Part shown: positions 35,031 through 42,541 of the stretch, one piece after another | Layout of the letters: every line of letters begins with the position of its first letter | How positions within the stretch are numbered: position 1 is the stretch's first letter | Assembly (NCBI RefSeq): GCF_900215245.1 | Contig: NZ_LT907842.1 | Coordinates: 5,394,001 to 5,458,000, forward strand | Length of the DNA: 64,000 bases | From: Pseudomonas fluorescens | Lineage (GTDB): Bacteria; Pseudomonadota; Gammaproteobacteria; Pseudomonadales; Pseudomonadaceae | Direction of reading: 5' to 3' | Notes under the pieces: model-generated | What the model saw: the letters and a program-made list of their open reading frames with translations, nothing else | What the model was told of the DNA's origin: nothing | Database searches by the model: none | Program-made: the position numbers and the translations under genes

Positions 35031-35777
35031 TCAGAGCGTGACAGGGCGATGGCAGCCTGCGACGAGTTGCTTGAGGCCTTCCATGTCCTTGATCTTGACG
35101 TTCCGGGCGGCGATATCCACCAGGCCCTGGTCGCGCAGGTGCGCGATGCCCCGGCAGATGGTCTCCAGGCGGAGCCCGAGGTAGGAGCCCATTTCTTCGC
35201 GGCGCATTTTCAGGACGAAGTCCCTGGAGGAATAACCACGCGCGTTCAAACGTTGCGACAGGTTAAGCAGGAAGGCGGCAAGGCGCTCATCCGAGTTCAT
35301 ATTGCCCATCAGCATGAGCATGGTGTGATCCCGGACAATTTCCCGGCTCAATAAGCGATTGAGATTGTGTTGCAGCGACGGCAGGCTCTGCGCAAGTTTC
35401 TCCAGTTGTGCAAAGTGAATGGGGCAGACTTCGCTGTCTTCCAAGGCAAACGCGCTGCAGGCATGTTCGTCGGCACTGATCGCGTCCAGGCCGAGCATCT
35501 CGCCGGGGATTTGAAAACCGGTGACCTGCTCGCGCCCATCGACTGACACCAAGCAGGTCTTGAATGAACCAATTCGCACGGCGTAAAGCGAGCGCAAAGG
35601 GTCGCCGGCGCGGTACAGCGCTGCGCCTTTTTTGACCTTGAAACGCTGCACGATCAGCTTATCCAGGCGTTCAACTTCATCACCGGAAAGGCCGATTGGC
35701 AGGCAAAGCTCAAGCACACTGCATTGTGAGCAGGCTGACTTGAGGCTCTGGACCTGGAGTGCACGGGTTTCGGGCAT
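35031..35777 (-). CDS. FNR/ANR-family oxygen-sensing regulator
   Basis: 248-residue Crp-FNR regulator. The cysteine motif CSQCSVLELC (C16, C19, C25) plus C118 in SEVCPIHF gives the four ligands for an oxygen-labile [4Fe-4S] cluster, spaced exactly as in ANR/FNR. The cyclic-nucleotide fold (about 30-150) and a helix-turn-helix with EEMGSYLGLRLETICRGIAH follow. The DNA-recognition residues read E205-T-I-C208-R209; FNR has Ser at the Cys position, a possible change in promoter choice. It differs enough from P. aeruginosa Anr to be a paralogue (FnrB/FnrC-like). The ATG at 35777 follows GGAG. Confidence 0.87.
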   Translation of the reverse strand: MPETRALQVQSLKSACSQCSVLELCLPIGLSGDEVERLDKLIVQRFKVKKGAALYRAGDPLRSLYAVRIGSFKTCLVSVDGREQVTGFQIPGEMLGLDAISADEHACSAFALEDSEVCPIHFAQLEKLAQSLPSLQHNLNRLLSREIVRDHTMLMLMGNMNSDERLAAFLLNLSQRLNARGYSSRDFVLKMRREEMGSYLGLRLETICRGIAHLRDQGLVDIAARNVKIKDMEGLKQLVAGCHRPVTL

Positions 35778-35978
35778 GGGTGTTGCTCCACTTGGGTATC
35801 CCCTGAGCTTAGGAGCAGGGCGCATAACCGGGCACTCAATTTACGTCTTATCAGCGGCAAAACGACCAGTGGAGGAAAAAGCTGTACGAATGGATTGTCG
35901 TTGCATAGGTCTTGCGTGCATTTGGATAGTGGCCCTGTCCAACACTCATTCATTTGGATACAGCGGCGTCTTGGCTAG

Positions 35979-35992
35979 TTGATGTAAATCAA
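35979..35992. promoter_or_regulatory. Perfect ANR/FNR box upstream of phosphoketolase
   Basis: TTGATGTAAATCAA fits TTGAT-N4-ATCAA exactly. Its centre is about 76 bases before the phosphoketolase start, so with a -41.5 site transcription would start near 36027. The rest of this gap (35778-36061) shows no other clear element. Confidence 0.85.
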
Positions 35993-36061
35993 CAGCTGAA
36001 CGTTTCAGGCTCCCACAATCGTTCGAGGCAAATTTGCTTTGTGCATTGGGTGGAGACCTTC

Positions 36062-38431
36062 ATGGGCGACTTTCTGAGTCAAGAAGAACTGAGCGGGCTG
36101 GATGCCTATTGGCGGGCCTCCAATTATCTGGCAGTCGGACAGATTTACCTGAAAGACAACCCTTTGCTGAAGGTGCCGCTGAGCCTGGCGCACATCAAAC
36201 CGCGGTTGCTGGGGCACTGGGGCACCACGCCGGGGCTCAACCTGATCTACACGCACCTGAACCGGTTGATCAACCAGTACGACCTGAACATGCTGTTTGT
36301 GGCCGGCCCAGGCCATGGCGGGCCGGCGGTGGTCGCACAGACTTACCTGGAAGGCACCTTTACCGAGTGCTGGCCGGCGGTGGAGCAAAACACCAACGGG
36401 CTGCTGCGGCTGTTTCGGCAATTTTCATGGCCCTATGGAATTTCCAGCCATGTTTCGGCGCTGGTCCCAGGTTCGATCCACGAGGGGGGCGAACTGGGCT
36501 ACTGCCTGGCCCATGCCTATGGCGCCGCGTTTGATAACCCGGACCTGATCGTCGCCTGCGTGATCGGCGACGGCGAGGCGGAAACCGGTCCACTGGCCGC
36601 CAGTTGGCACGCCAACAAATTCATCAACCCGGTGCGTGACGGGGCGGTCCTGCCGATCCTGCACCTCAACGGCTATAAAATCGCCAATCCTACGGTGCTG
36701 TCCAGAATCAGCGAAGACGAGCTGTCAGCCCTGATGTATGGCTATGGCTACGATGTGTATTTCGTTGAAGGTGATGACCCGGCACAGGTGCATCAAGCCT
36801 TGGCGCGCACGCTGCACACGATGGTGCTGAAGATTCGTGAGGTTCAGCACACGGCGCGTCAGCCGTGGCGCGCCGAAGCGCCAGAACGGCCGCTGTGGCC
36901 GATGCTGGTGTTGCGCACCCCCAAAGGCTGGACCGGCCCGACGTTTGTCGATGGCCATCGGGTCGAGGGCACGTGGCGCGCCCATCAAGTGCCACTGGCC
37001 AGCTTTGAACAGCCGGCTCACCTGCAGCAACTTGAGGATTGGCTGAACAGCTACCGACCCGCCGAGCTGTTCGATGCCAACGGCGCCGTGCTGCCCGAGA
37101 TTGCTGCACTGGCCCCCACCGGCAACCGGCGCATGAGTGCCAACCCCCATGCCAATGGTGGGCAGTTATTGCAGGCGCTCGACTTGCCACAGTTTGCCGA
37201 TTACGCCGTAAAAGTGGAGGTTCCTGGCAGCCTGCGTGCCGAAGCGACTCGGGTGCTGGGGCATTTTTTGCGCGATGTGATGAAAAACAATCGCAGCACT
37301 GGCAACTTCCGCCTGTTCGGCCCGGATGAAACCGCCTCCAATCGACTGGAGGCGGTCTACGACGTCAGCGCCAAGATGTGGATGGACCCGCTGGAGGCCG
37401 ATGACCTGAACCTGGCGGCCGATGGCCGGGTCATGGAGATCCTCAGTGAGCACCTTTGCGAGGGATGGCTTGAAGGGTATGTGCTGACGGGGCGCCACGG
37501 CCTGCTGTCCTGTTACGAGGCCTTCATCCACATCGTCGATTCGATGATCAACCAGCACGCCAAGTGGCTGAAAACCGCTGCTGACGTGCCGTGGCGCAAA
37601 CCTGTGGCCTCGCTCAACCTGCTGCTGACGTCCCATGTGTGGCGCCAGGATCATAATGGCTTCTCCCATCAGGACCCGGGCTTTATCGACCTGGTGGCGA
37701 ACAAGAAATCCGACGTGGCGCGTATCTACCTGCCCCCCGATGCCAACTGCCTGCTGTCGGTGGCTGACCACTGCCTGCGCAGCCGCAATTACATCAATGT
37801 GATCGTTGCCGGCAAGCAACCGGAGTGGCAGTGGCTGGATATCGATGCCGCCCGGCGCCATTGCCAGGAGGGCATCGGCCGCTGGGCCTGGGCGTGTCGG
37901 GATGATGAGGAGCCGGACGTGGTCATGGCCTGTGCCGGCGACGTGCCGACCCTGGAAACCCTGGCGGCCGTGACCTTGTTGCGCGAGTCCGTACCGGACC
38001 TGCGGGTGAGGGTGGTGAATGTCGTGGACCTGATGGTGCTGCAACCCGCCTCGCAACATCCCCATGGCCTGTCGGATAGCGCGTTCGATGCACTGTTCAC
38101 CGTCGATAAACCGGTGATATTTGCCTTTCACGGGTATCCGGCGTTGATCCATCGACTGCTGTACAAACGCACCAACCATGGCAATTTCCATGTGCGCGGC
38201 TTTAAGGAGGAGGGGGCTACCACCACCCCGTTCGACATGGTGGTGATCAACAATCTGGACCGCTACCAGTTGGCACTGGATGTGGTCGAACGCGTGCCCA
38301 GGTTGCAGGCGCAGCGACCCCTCGCGCAGTCGCGCTACTGGGCGATGATGGAGAAACACAAGCTCTACTTGATCGAGCACGGCGAAGACATGCCGCAGGT
38401 GTTGAAGTGGCAATGGACGCCGGCGCCGTAG
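36062..38431 (+). CDS. Phosphoketolase
   Basis: 789-residue thiamine-diphosphate enzyme that splits xylulose 5-phosphate (and/or fructose 6-phosphate) with phosphate into acetyl phosphate and an aldose phosphate, giving a route to ATP under low oxygen. Motifs: [17 protein letters not shown] (82-98), [19 protein letters not shown] (169-187) for ThDP/Mg binding, and [14 protein letters not shown] in the pyrimidine domain, then GCSE-like [10 protein letters not shown] and [14 protein letters not shown]. The ATG at 36062 follows GGAG. No acetate kinase or phosphotransacetylase lies in this window. Confidence 0.95.
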   Translation: MGDFLSQEELSGLDAYWRASNYLAVGQIYLKDNPLLKVPLSLAHIKPRLLGHWGTTPGLNLIYTHLNRLINQYDLNMLFVAGPGHGGPAVVAQTYLEGTFTECWPAVEQNTNGLLRLFRQFSWPYGISSHVSALVPGSIHEGGELGYCLAHAYGAAFDNPDLIVACVIGDGEAETGPLAASWHANKFINPVRDGAVLPILHLNGYKIANPTVLSRISEDELSALMYGYGYDVYFVEGDDPAQVHQALARTLHTMVLKIREVQHTARQPWRAEAPERPLWPMLVLRTPKGWTGPTFVDGHRVEGTWRAHQVPLASFEQPAHLQQLEDWLNSYRPAELFDANGAVLPEIAALAPTGNRRMSANPHANGGQLLQALDLPQFADYAVKVEVPGSLRAEATRVLGHFLRDVMKNNRSTGNFRLFGPDETASNRLEAVYDVSAKMWMDPLEADDLNLAADGRVMEILSEHLCEGWLEGYVLTGRHGLLSCYEAFIHIVDSMINQHAKWLKTAADVPWRKPVASLNLLLTSHVWRQDHNGFSHQDPGFIDLVANKKSDVARIYLPPDANCLLSVADHCLRSRNYINVIVAGKQPEWQWLDIDAARRHCQEGIGRWAWACRDDEEPDVVMACAGDVPTLETLAAVTLLRESVPDLRVRVVNVVDLMVLQPASQHPHGLSDSAFDALFTVDKPVIFAFHGYPALIHRLLYKRTNHGNFHVRGFKEEGATTTPFDMVVINNLDRYQLALDVVERVPRLQAQRPLAQSRYWAMMEKHKLYLIEHGEDMPQVLKWQWTPAP

Positions 38432-38443
38432 TGAAAGAAGGCG

Positions 38444-38869
38444 CTACTTGTGCTTCCAGTACTTCTGCATTTCAAGGAACAGGAACGACGCCGTCCAGGT
38501 GATCAGTACCAGGCCGGTGAGGGCTTGCAGACCGGTCAGGTACTTGAGGTTGCCTTCGGGAGTAATGTCGCCAAAGCCGATGGTGGTGTAGGTCGTGAAC
38601 GAAAAGTACACGCAGTCCATGAAGGAACCATCAAAATTGCCCTTCAAGTGCCCCCATGCGCCGGAGCGCGTCATCAGGTAATAAGCCAGCGCGAAGCACC
38701 ACACTTCGATCGCGTGGGCCAGCAGGGCGCCCAGCACACCCGCCACCACCCTGAATCGGCTCGAAATTTTGAGCCTGGGCAGCCAGTCATTCAATCGCAA
38801 CAGGCATTCGTAATGGATGACCACCGCCATGATGACCACCAGCGTGTTGATCAGCGTGACAACCAGCAT
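38444..38869 (-). CDS. Two-helix potassium channel protein
   Basis: Small (141-residue) membrane protein with four predicted helices and the pore loop TTYTTIGFGDITP, a variant of the K+ selectivity filter TVGYGD with Phe in place of Tyr. The filter lies between helices at about residues 85-97. The chosen ATG at 38869 has GGAG 7 bases upstream; an ATG at 38887 adds six residues but has no clear ribosome site. It lies just after the BON gene. Selectivity is inferred from the filter. Confidence 0.78.
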   Translation of the reverse strand: MLVVTLINTLVVIMAVVIHYECLLRLNDWLPRLKISSRFRVVAGVLGALLAHAIEVWCFALAYYLMTRSGAWGHLKGNFDGSFMDCVYFSFTTYTTIGFGDITPEGNLKYLTGLQALTGLVLITWTASFLFLEMQKYWKHK

Positions 38870-38895
38870 GGCGTGGCTCCGGGGCATTGATGCGG

Positions 38896-39543
38896 TCAGG
38901 CGATCAGCAGGTGATCCTCAACCCGCATGACACCAGGAACGGACCAGGCCGCACGCTCGGCAAGCATGCGCTCGCGCCACACGTGAACCTTGCCTTCGAG
39001 CCTGACCACATCACCGTCCACTCGGACGAAAACGTTCTTGTCATCGATTTCGGCATTGCGCTTGAGGGCCTCTTCGATGCGCTGGCGGATATCGGTCACC
39101 TCGGCATTCGGGCGCAAGGCCAGCCGGTTGTTCACGCCGACCACGCCGGATAATTCATGCACCGCACGCTCCAGGGTTTCCTTCTGGTATTGCCAGTCCA
39201 CGTCGCCGTCCAGGGTGATCCAGCCTTTTTGTACAGTGACTTTAATGTCGTTCTGAGGAACGTCGGCGCTCCAGTCGATGATGTTCAAGACTCGCTCGGC
39301 AAGGGTGTCGTCCGCCGTACCGGCGTGTTTGTCCAGCCGCACCTGAATTTCCTGCGCAATGGCCCGCACCCCTTTGACGCCCTTTGCCGCGCGCTCGGCA
39401 TTGACTTTCTGGGGGTAACTGCTGACGTGGCCGGACAGCGTGACAATGCCGTTTTCCACCGATACCCCAATACTGGCGGCGTTGATCTGCGGATGAAATT
39501 CGAGTTCTTCCATTACGCTTTTACGCAGGCTCAGGTCGCTCAT
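38896..39543 (-). CDS. BON-domain protein, three repeats
   Basis: 215 residues with three BON domains (about 4-70, 75-145, 145-212), each with the fold-typical end VxGV and glycine pattern, for example GIVTLSGHVSSYPQK, GWITLDGDVDWQYQK and DVVRLEGKVHVWRER. There is no signal peptide, so it is cytoplasmic, unlike OsmY. Such proteins bind envelopes or ligands and are stress-induced. The ATG at 39543 has GAGGA. Two ANR-like boxes lie between it and the divergent universal stress gene. Confidence 0.88.
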   Translation of the reverse strand: MSDLSLRKSVMEELEFHPQINAASIGVSVENGIVTLSGHVSSYPQKVNAERAAKGVKGVRAIAQEIQVRLDKHAGTADDTLAERVLNIIDWSADVPQNDIKVTVQKGWITLDGDVDWQYQKETLERAVHELSGVVGVNNRLALRPNAEVTDIRQRIEEALKRNAEIDDKNVFVRVDGDVVRLEGKVHVWRERMLAERAAWSVPGVMRVEDHLLIA

Positions 39544-39627
39544 GATGTTGTCCTCGGTCGAGTTCGATGGGTATCACAGGCAGTCAGGCCCGGTCCGTGT
39601 GTTCTACGCCTGGGCGACGGAAAGTCA

Positions 39628-39641
39628 TTGAGCTAAATCAA
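39628..39641. promoter_or_regulatory. ANR/FNR-like box
   Basis: TTGAGCTAAATCAA, one mismatch to the ANR consensus. Its centre is about 92 bases before the BON gene on the minus strand. Confidence 0.62.
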
Positions 39642-39685
39642 CAAGCCAGGTGTGAGCGGCAACCGGACGGCTGCACGGTATTTAG

Positions 39686-39699
39686 TTGATAAAAATCAG
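39686..39699. promoter_or_regulatory. ANR/FNR-like box
   Basis: TTGATAAAAATCAG, one mismatch. Its centre is about 115 bases before the universal stress gene at 39808; likely for that rightward gene. Confidence 0.65.
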
Positions 39700-39807
39700 C
39701 GCCTGCCTTGGGTTGAACTCAATACTGAACAGACAGCGCCGCAGGGAGCCCGACCGCGACATCGGGTTTGCAGTCGAGCGCACCGCCGTTGTCAGGAGGC
39801 CGCTGTA

Positions 39808-40656
39808 ATGCCCACACTCAACCGTATTTTATTAATCGCCCCGACCGAAATGACCCGTACTCCGGCGTTCGACCGTGCGCAGGCGTTGGCCTGTGCCACC
39901 GGAGCGTTATTGCACATGGTGGCGTTTGATTACGTCCAGGCCCTGGCGGTGGCCGGCCTGTTCGACCATGACGCCATGGCACGCCTTGCGGGGGCCCAGG
40001 TGACCAGCGAGGTGGTTTGGGCCAAAGCCAGCCTGGAGCATGTGCTTGAGTACGTGAATGACTTCCATGCAGACCTCGTGGTCAAGGATATCCACCACGT
40101 GCCCGCACTCCGTCGGGCCTTTCATCAACCACTGGACTGGCACTTACTGCGTGACTGCCGCTCGCACCTGCATCTGGTGACCGAAGCCAGGCACCCAAGG
40201 CCCGTGAAAATACTCGCGACCATCGACCTGTCCCACCTTGAACAGTTGACCCATGGGGTCAATGAGCGAGTGCTTGACCTGGCGTCCACACTGGCGGCCT
40301 CTTGCGGTGCCAGGTTACACCTGCTGAGTGTGAGTAATTGGTCGGTGGTGGGGGAGCGGTCGATGAGTGTGCCCACGCTGACCCTGGACGACAGCCTCAG
40401 AGACGCGGTCAATGACGCGCAGGTCGAGGCATTCGAGACGCTTGCATCACGTTATGGCATTGAAGAGAACCACCGGTATCTGCTCACGGGAGTCCCTCAT
40501 GCGGTGATTGAACGGTTTGCCGAGCAGAATGCGTTCGATATCGTGGTACTGGGTGCGGCCCATTCCCGTGGTGGCGGCCGGTTCAGCGGCAGCACCAGCG
40601 AACGTGTGCTCAACCACCCACCGTGCAGCTTGATGATTGTGCAGCCACTGGTCTGA
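39808..40656 (+). CDS. Universal stress protein, two-domain, with internal deletion
   Basis: 282-residue tandem UspA protein, MPTLNRILLIAPTEMTRTPA. Compared with the paralogue at 32451 it lacks about 21 residues in the first domain: LFDHDAMARLAGAQVTSEVV replaces a stretch about twice as long, which removes a helix of domain 1. Domain 2 is complete but ends GAAHSRGGGRF rather than the usual glycine motif. The ATG at 39808 has AGGAGG upstream. Two ANR-like boxes lie upstream. Confidence 0.85.
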   Translation: MPTLNRILLIAPTEMTRTPAFDRAQALACATGALLHMVAFDYVQALAVAGLFDHDAMARLAGAQVTSEVVWAKASLEHVLEYVNDFHADLVVKDIHHVPALRRAFHQPLDWHLLRDCRSHLHLVTEARHPRPVKILATIDLSHLEQLTHGVNERVLDLASTLAASCGARLHLLSVSNWSVVGERSMSVPTLTLDDSLRDAVNDAQVEAFETLASRYGIEENHRYLLTGVPHAVIERFAEQNAFDIVVLGAAHSRGGGRFSGSTSERVLNHPPCSLMIVQPLV

Positions 40657-40667
40657 TCCACGCGTAC

Positions 40668-40692
40668 AAAAAAACCTGGCCGGGTAACCGGC
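40668..40692 (-). terminator. Rho-independent terminator of the VIT1/ApbE operon
   Basis: Hairpin GCCGG-GTAA-CCGGC (40679-40692) next to a run of seven A on the plus strand (40668-40674), which is a T-tract for leftward transcripts. It lies about 150 bases after the VIT1-like gene. On the plus strand it could also help end the universal stress gene. Confidence 0.5.
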
Positions 40693-40839
40693 TAGGGGCT
40701 TAGCAATGCGACGGGCCTGGGTTCAAGTCTTCGCAGGCTGCCAGTCGGCTGGCTTGGAGCGAGAGGAAGGATGCGGGCGCAATGTGCAGATCGATGCCAT
40801 GGCGAAGTCTCCACAACACAGGCGAACGTGTGCTGGGCA

Positions 40840-41541
40840 CTAAACCACCGCGCCAAACAACGCCCCCACGGCGGCGGTAATGCCCATGGCCAACGCTCCC
40901 CACAGCGTCACGCGCCAAGCGCCTATGATGATTTTTGCCCCGCCGGCCTTGGCCGCAATGGCGCCAAGGCCGGCAAGAAAGACCAGCGACATGCCGGATA
41001 TCCACGGGACTACGCTGTGGGACGGGGCGCCGAAAATGACCGCCAGGGGCAAGGCGGCACCGAGCACGAAGCTGGCGGCCGAGGCCAGCGCTGCTTGCAG
41101 CGGTTTGGCCGCGAGTGCTGCGCTGATGCCGAGCTCGTCGCGCGCGTGTGCGCCCAGTGCATCGTGTGCCATTAATTGATCGGCGACCTGATGGGCCAGC
41201 TCGGGCGATACCCCACGGTGCATGTAGATATGGGCAAGCTCGCTGTGCTCGGCTTTCGGGTTGCTGTCCAGCTCCGCCCGCTCCCGAGACAAGTCAGCCC
41301 GCTCGGTATCGGCTTGGGAGTGCACGGAAACATATTCACCCGCCGCCATGGACATCGCGCCCGCCACCAGCCCGGCAATGCCGGTAACGATCAGTGTGGA
41401 GTGGCTGGCGTTGGCGGCAGCGACGCCGATCAACAGGCTGGCCGTGGAGACGATCCCATCATTGGCCCCCAGGACAGCGGCGCGCAGCCAGCCGATCCGG
41501 TCACTGCGGTGATGCTCGGTGTGCCGGTGCATGAATTTCAT
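40840..41541 (-). CDS. VIT1/CCC1-family Fe2+/Mn2+ transporter
   Basis: 233-residue membrane protein of the DUF125 family. The N-terminal motif GWLRAAVLGANDGIVSTASL is diagnostic, with the second helix GLVAGAMSMAAGEYVSVHSQ (SMAAGEYVS motif), an acidic metal-binding helix (DLSRERAELDSN), and C-terminal pairs of helices. Family members move iron or manganese out of the cytosol. It is 43 bases after apbE, so it is the last gene of that operon. A His-rich N-terminus (MHRHTEHHR) may bind metal. Confidence 0.88.
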   Translation of the reverse strand: MKFMHRHTEHHRSDRIGWLRAAVLGANDGIVSTASLLIGVAAANASHSTLIVTGIAGLVAGAMSMAAGEYVSVHSQADTERADLSRERAELDSNPKAEHSELAHIYMHRGVSPELAHQVADQLMAHDALGAHARDELGISAALAAKPLQAALASAASFVLGAALPLAVIFGAPSHSVVPWISGMSLVFLAGLGAIAAKAGGAKIIIGAWRVTLWGALAMGITAAVGALFGAVV

Positions 41542-41584
41542 GGTTTGATGGCGCTCAGGTTATTCACGGGTTTGGATTGGCGGC

Positions 41585-42541
41585 TCAAGCCTGCGCTTGC
41601 AGGGTGCCGCCTACAATCGAAATTTTTGTTAGTTCGTCACCGTCGCGCAGCACGAACAGTGCGTCCATCCCGCGTTCCTGTGCCAGGCGTGGGCCTTCAA
41701 CTTCACCCAGCACCATCAGTGCCGTGGCCCAGGCATCAGCGAGCATGCACGAGCCCGCCACGACGGTAACCGCTGCGAGCGCGTTGCGCAGCGGTGCGCC
41801 GGTGACGGGGTTCATGGTGTGGGCGCAGGATTGCCCACTCATCTCCACCCAGTGGCGGTAGTCCCCGGACGTGGCGATGGCGGCGTCGACGAGTTCCATT
41901 ACGCCCATGACTTGCCGCACGCCCCGGCAGGGTTTTTCAATGGCCACGATCCAGGGTTGGGCATCTGGCTTCATGCCCCGGGCGCGCATTTCGCCGTCAA
42001 TGCCGACCAGGTAGCGGGTGATGTTTGACGCTTCCAGGCAACGGGCCAGTTCATCGACGCCAAAGCCTTTTGCGATGCCGTTCAAATCCAGGTTCAGCGG
42101 CGCCCGTTTGCGCACCCGATTGCGTTGCGAGTCCACCACCAGCGCCGCGCTGGCGGAGAGTCGCGCGCGTGGCAGTGGCATCGTGAGTGCTTGCGCGGTG
42201 ATCGTCTGTTCGCCGGGGCCGAAGCCCCAGGCTTGCACCAGATCGCCGACGGCAATCTCGAAGGCTCCGCCGGATTGCTGGCTGACCCGTAACGCAGCGG
42301 CCAGCACCGTGCTCAGTTCCTTGGGCACTGGCAGCCATTCCTGCTCGGCGGCTGCGTTGAGGCGGTTGAGGTCAGAGTCGGCTTTCCAGGTAGACATTTG
42401 CCGGTCTACCCGGCTCACAGCGTGGGCCAGGCGCTGGCCGATTTCGTCGGTGTCGATGCCCGCCGCCGCATAGAACACCGCGGTGTAGCGGGTGCCCATG
42501 GTCTCGCCGTTCAGGTTGTAGCGCTGCACATCAGTAGACAT
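41585..42541 (-). CDS. apbE: FAD:protein FMN transferase ApbE, no signal peptide
   Basis: Attaches FMN from FAD to a Thr or Ser in target proteins. The 318-residue protein has ETMGTRYT, GIAKGFGVDELA, TSGDYRHWVEMSGQ and HTMNPVTGAPLRN, the FAD- and Mg-binding motifs of active ApbE. It lacks the signal peptide or lipobox usual for periplasmic ApbE, so it looks cytoplasmic. The start overlaps the end of the PepSY reductase gene. A GTG at 42547 adds two residues. The neighbour DUF2271 protein carries a DGVSGAS flavinylation-like site. Confidence 0.9.
   Translation of the reverse strand: MSTDVQRYNLNGETMGTRYTAVFYAAAGIDTDEIGQRLAHAVSRVDRQMSTWKADSDLNRLNAAAEQEWLPVPKELSTVLAAALRVSQQSGGAFEIAVGDLVQAWGFGPGEQTITAQALTMPLPRARLSASAALVVDSQRNRVRKRAPLNLDLNGIAKGFGVDELARCLEASNITRYLVGIDGEMRARGMKPDAQPWIVAIEKPCRGVRQVMGVMELVDAAIATSGDYRHWVEMSGQSCAHTMNPVTGAPLRNALAAVTVVAGSCMLADAWATALMVLGEVEGPRLAQERGMDALFVLRDGDELTKISIVGGTLQAQA

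Noticed and set aside
40700..40839. A structured-looking stretch after the universal stress gene, considered as a riboswitch or tail of a gene
   Set aside because: No conserved riboswitch core was seen, and the frames there lack homology; only the terminator-like hairpin at 40668-40692 is kept.
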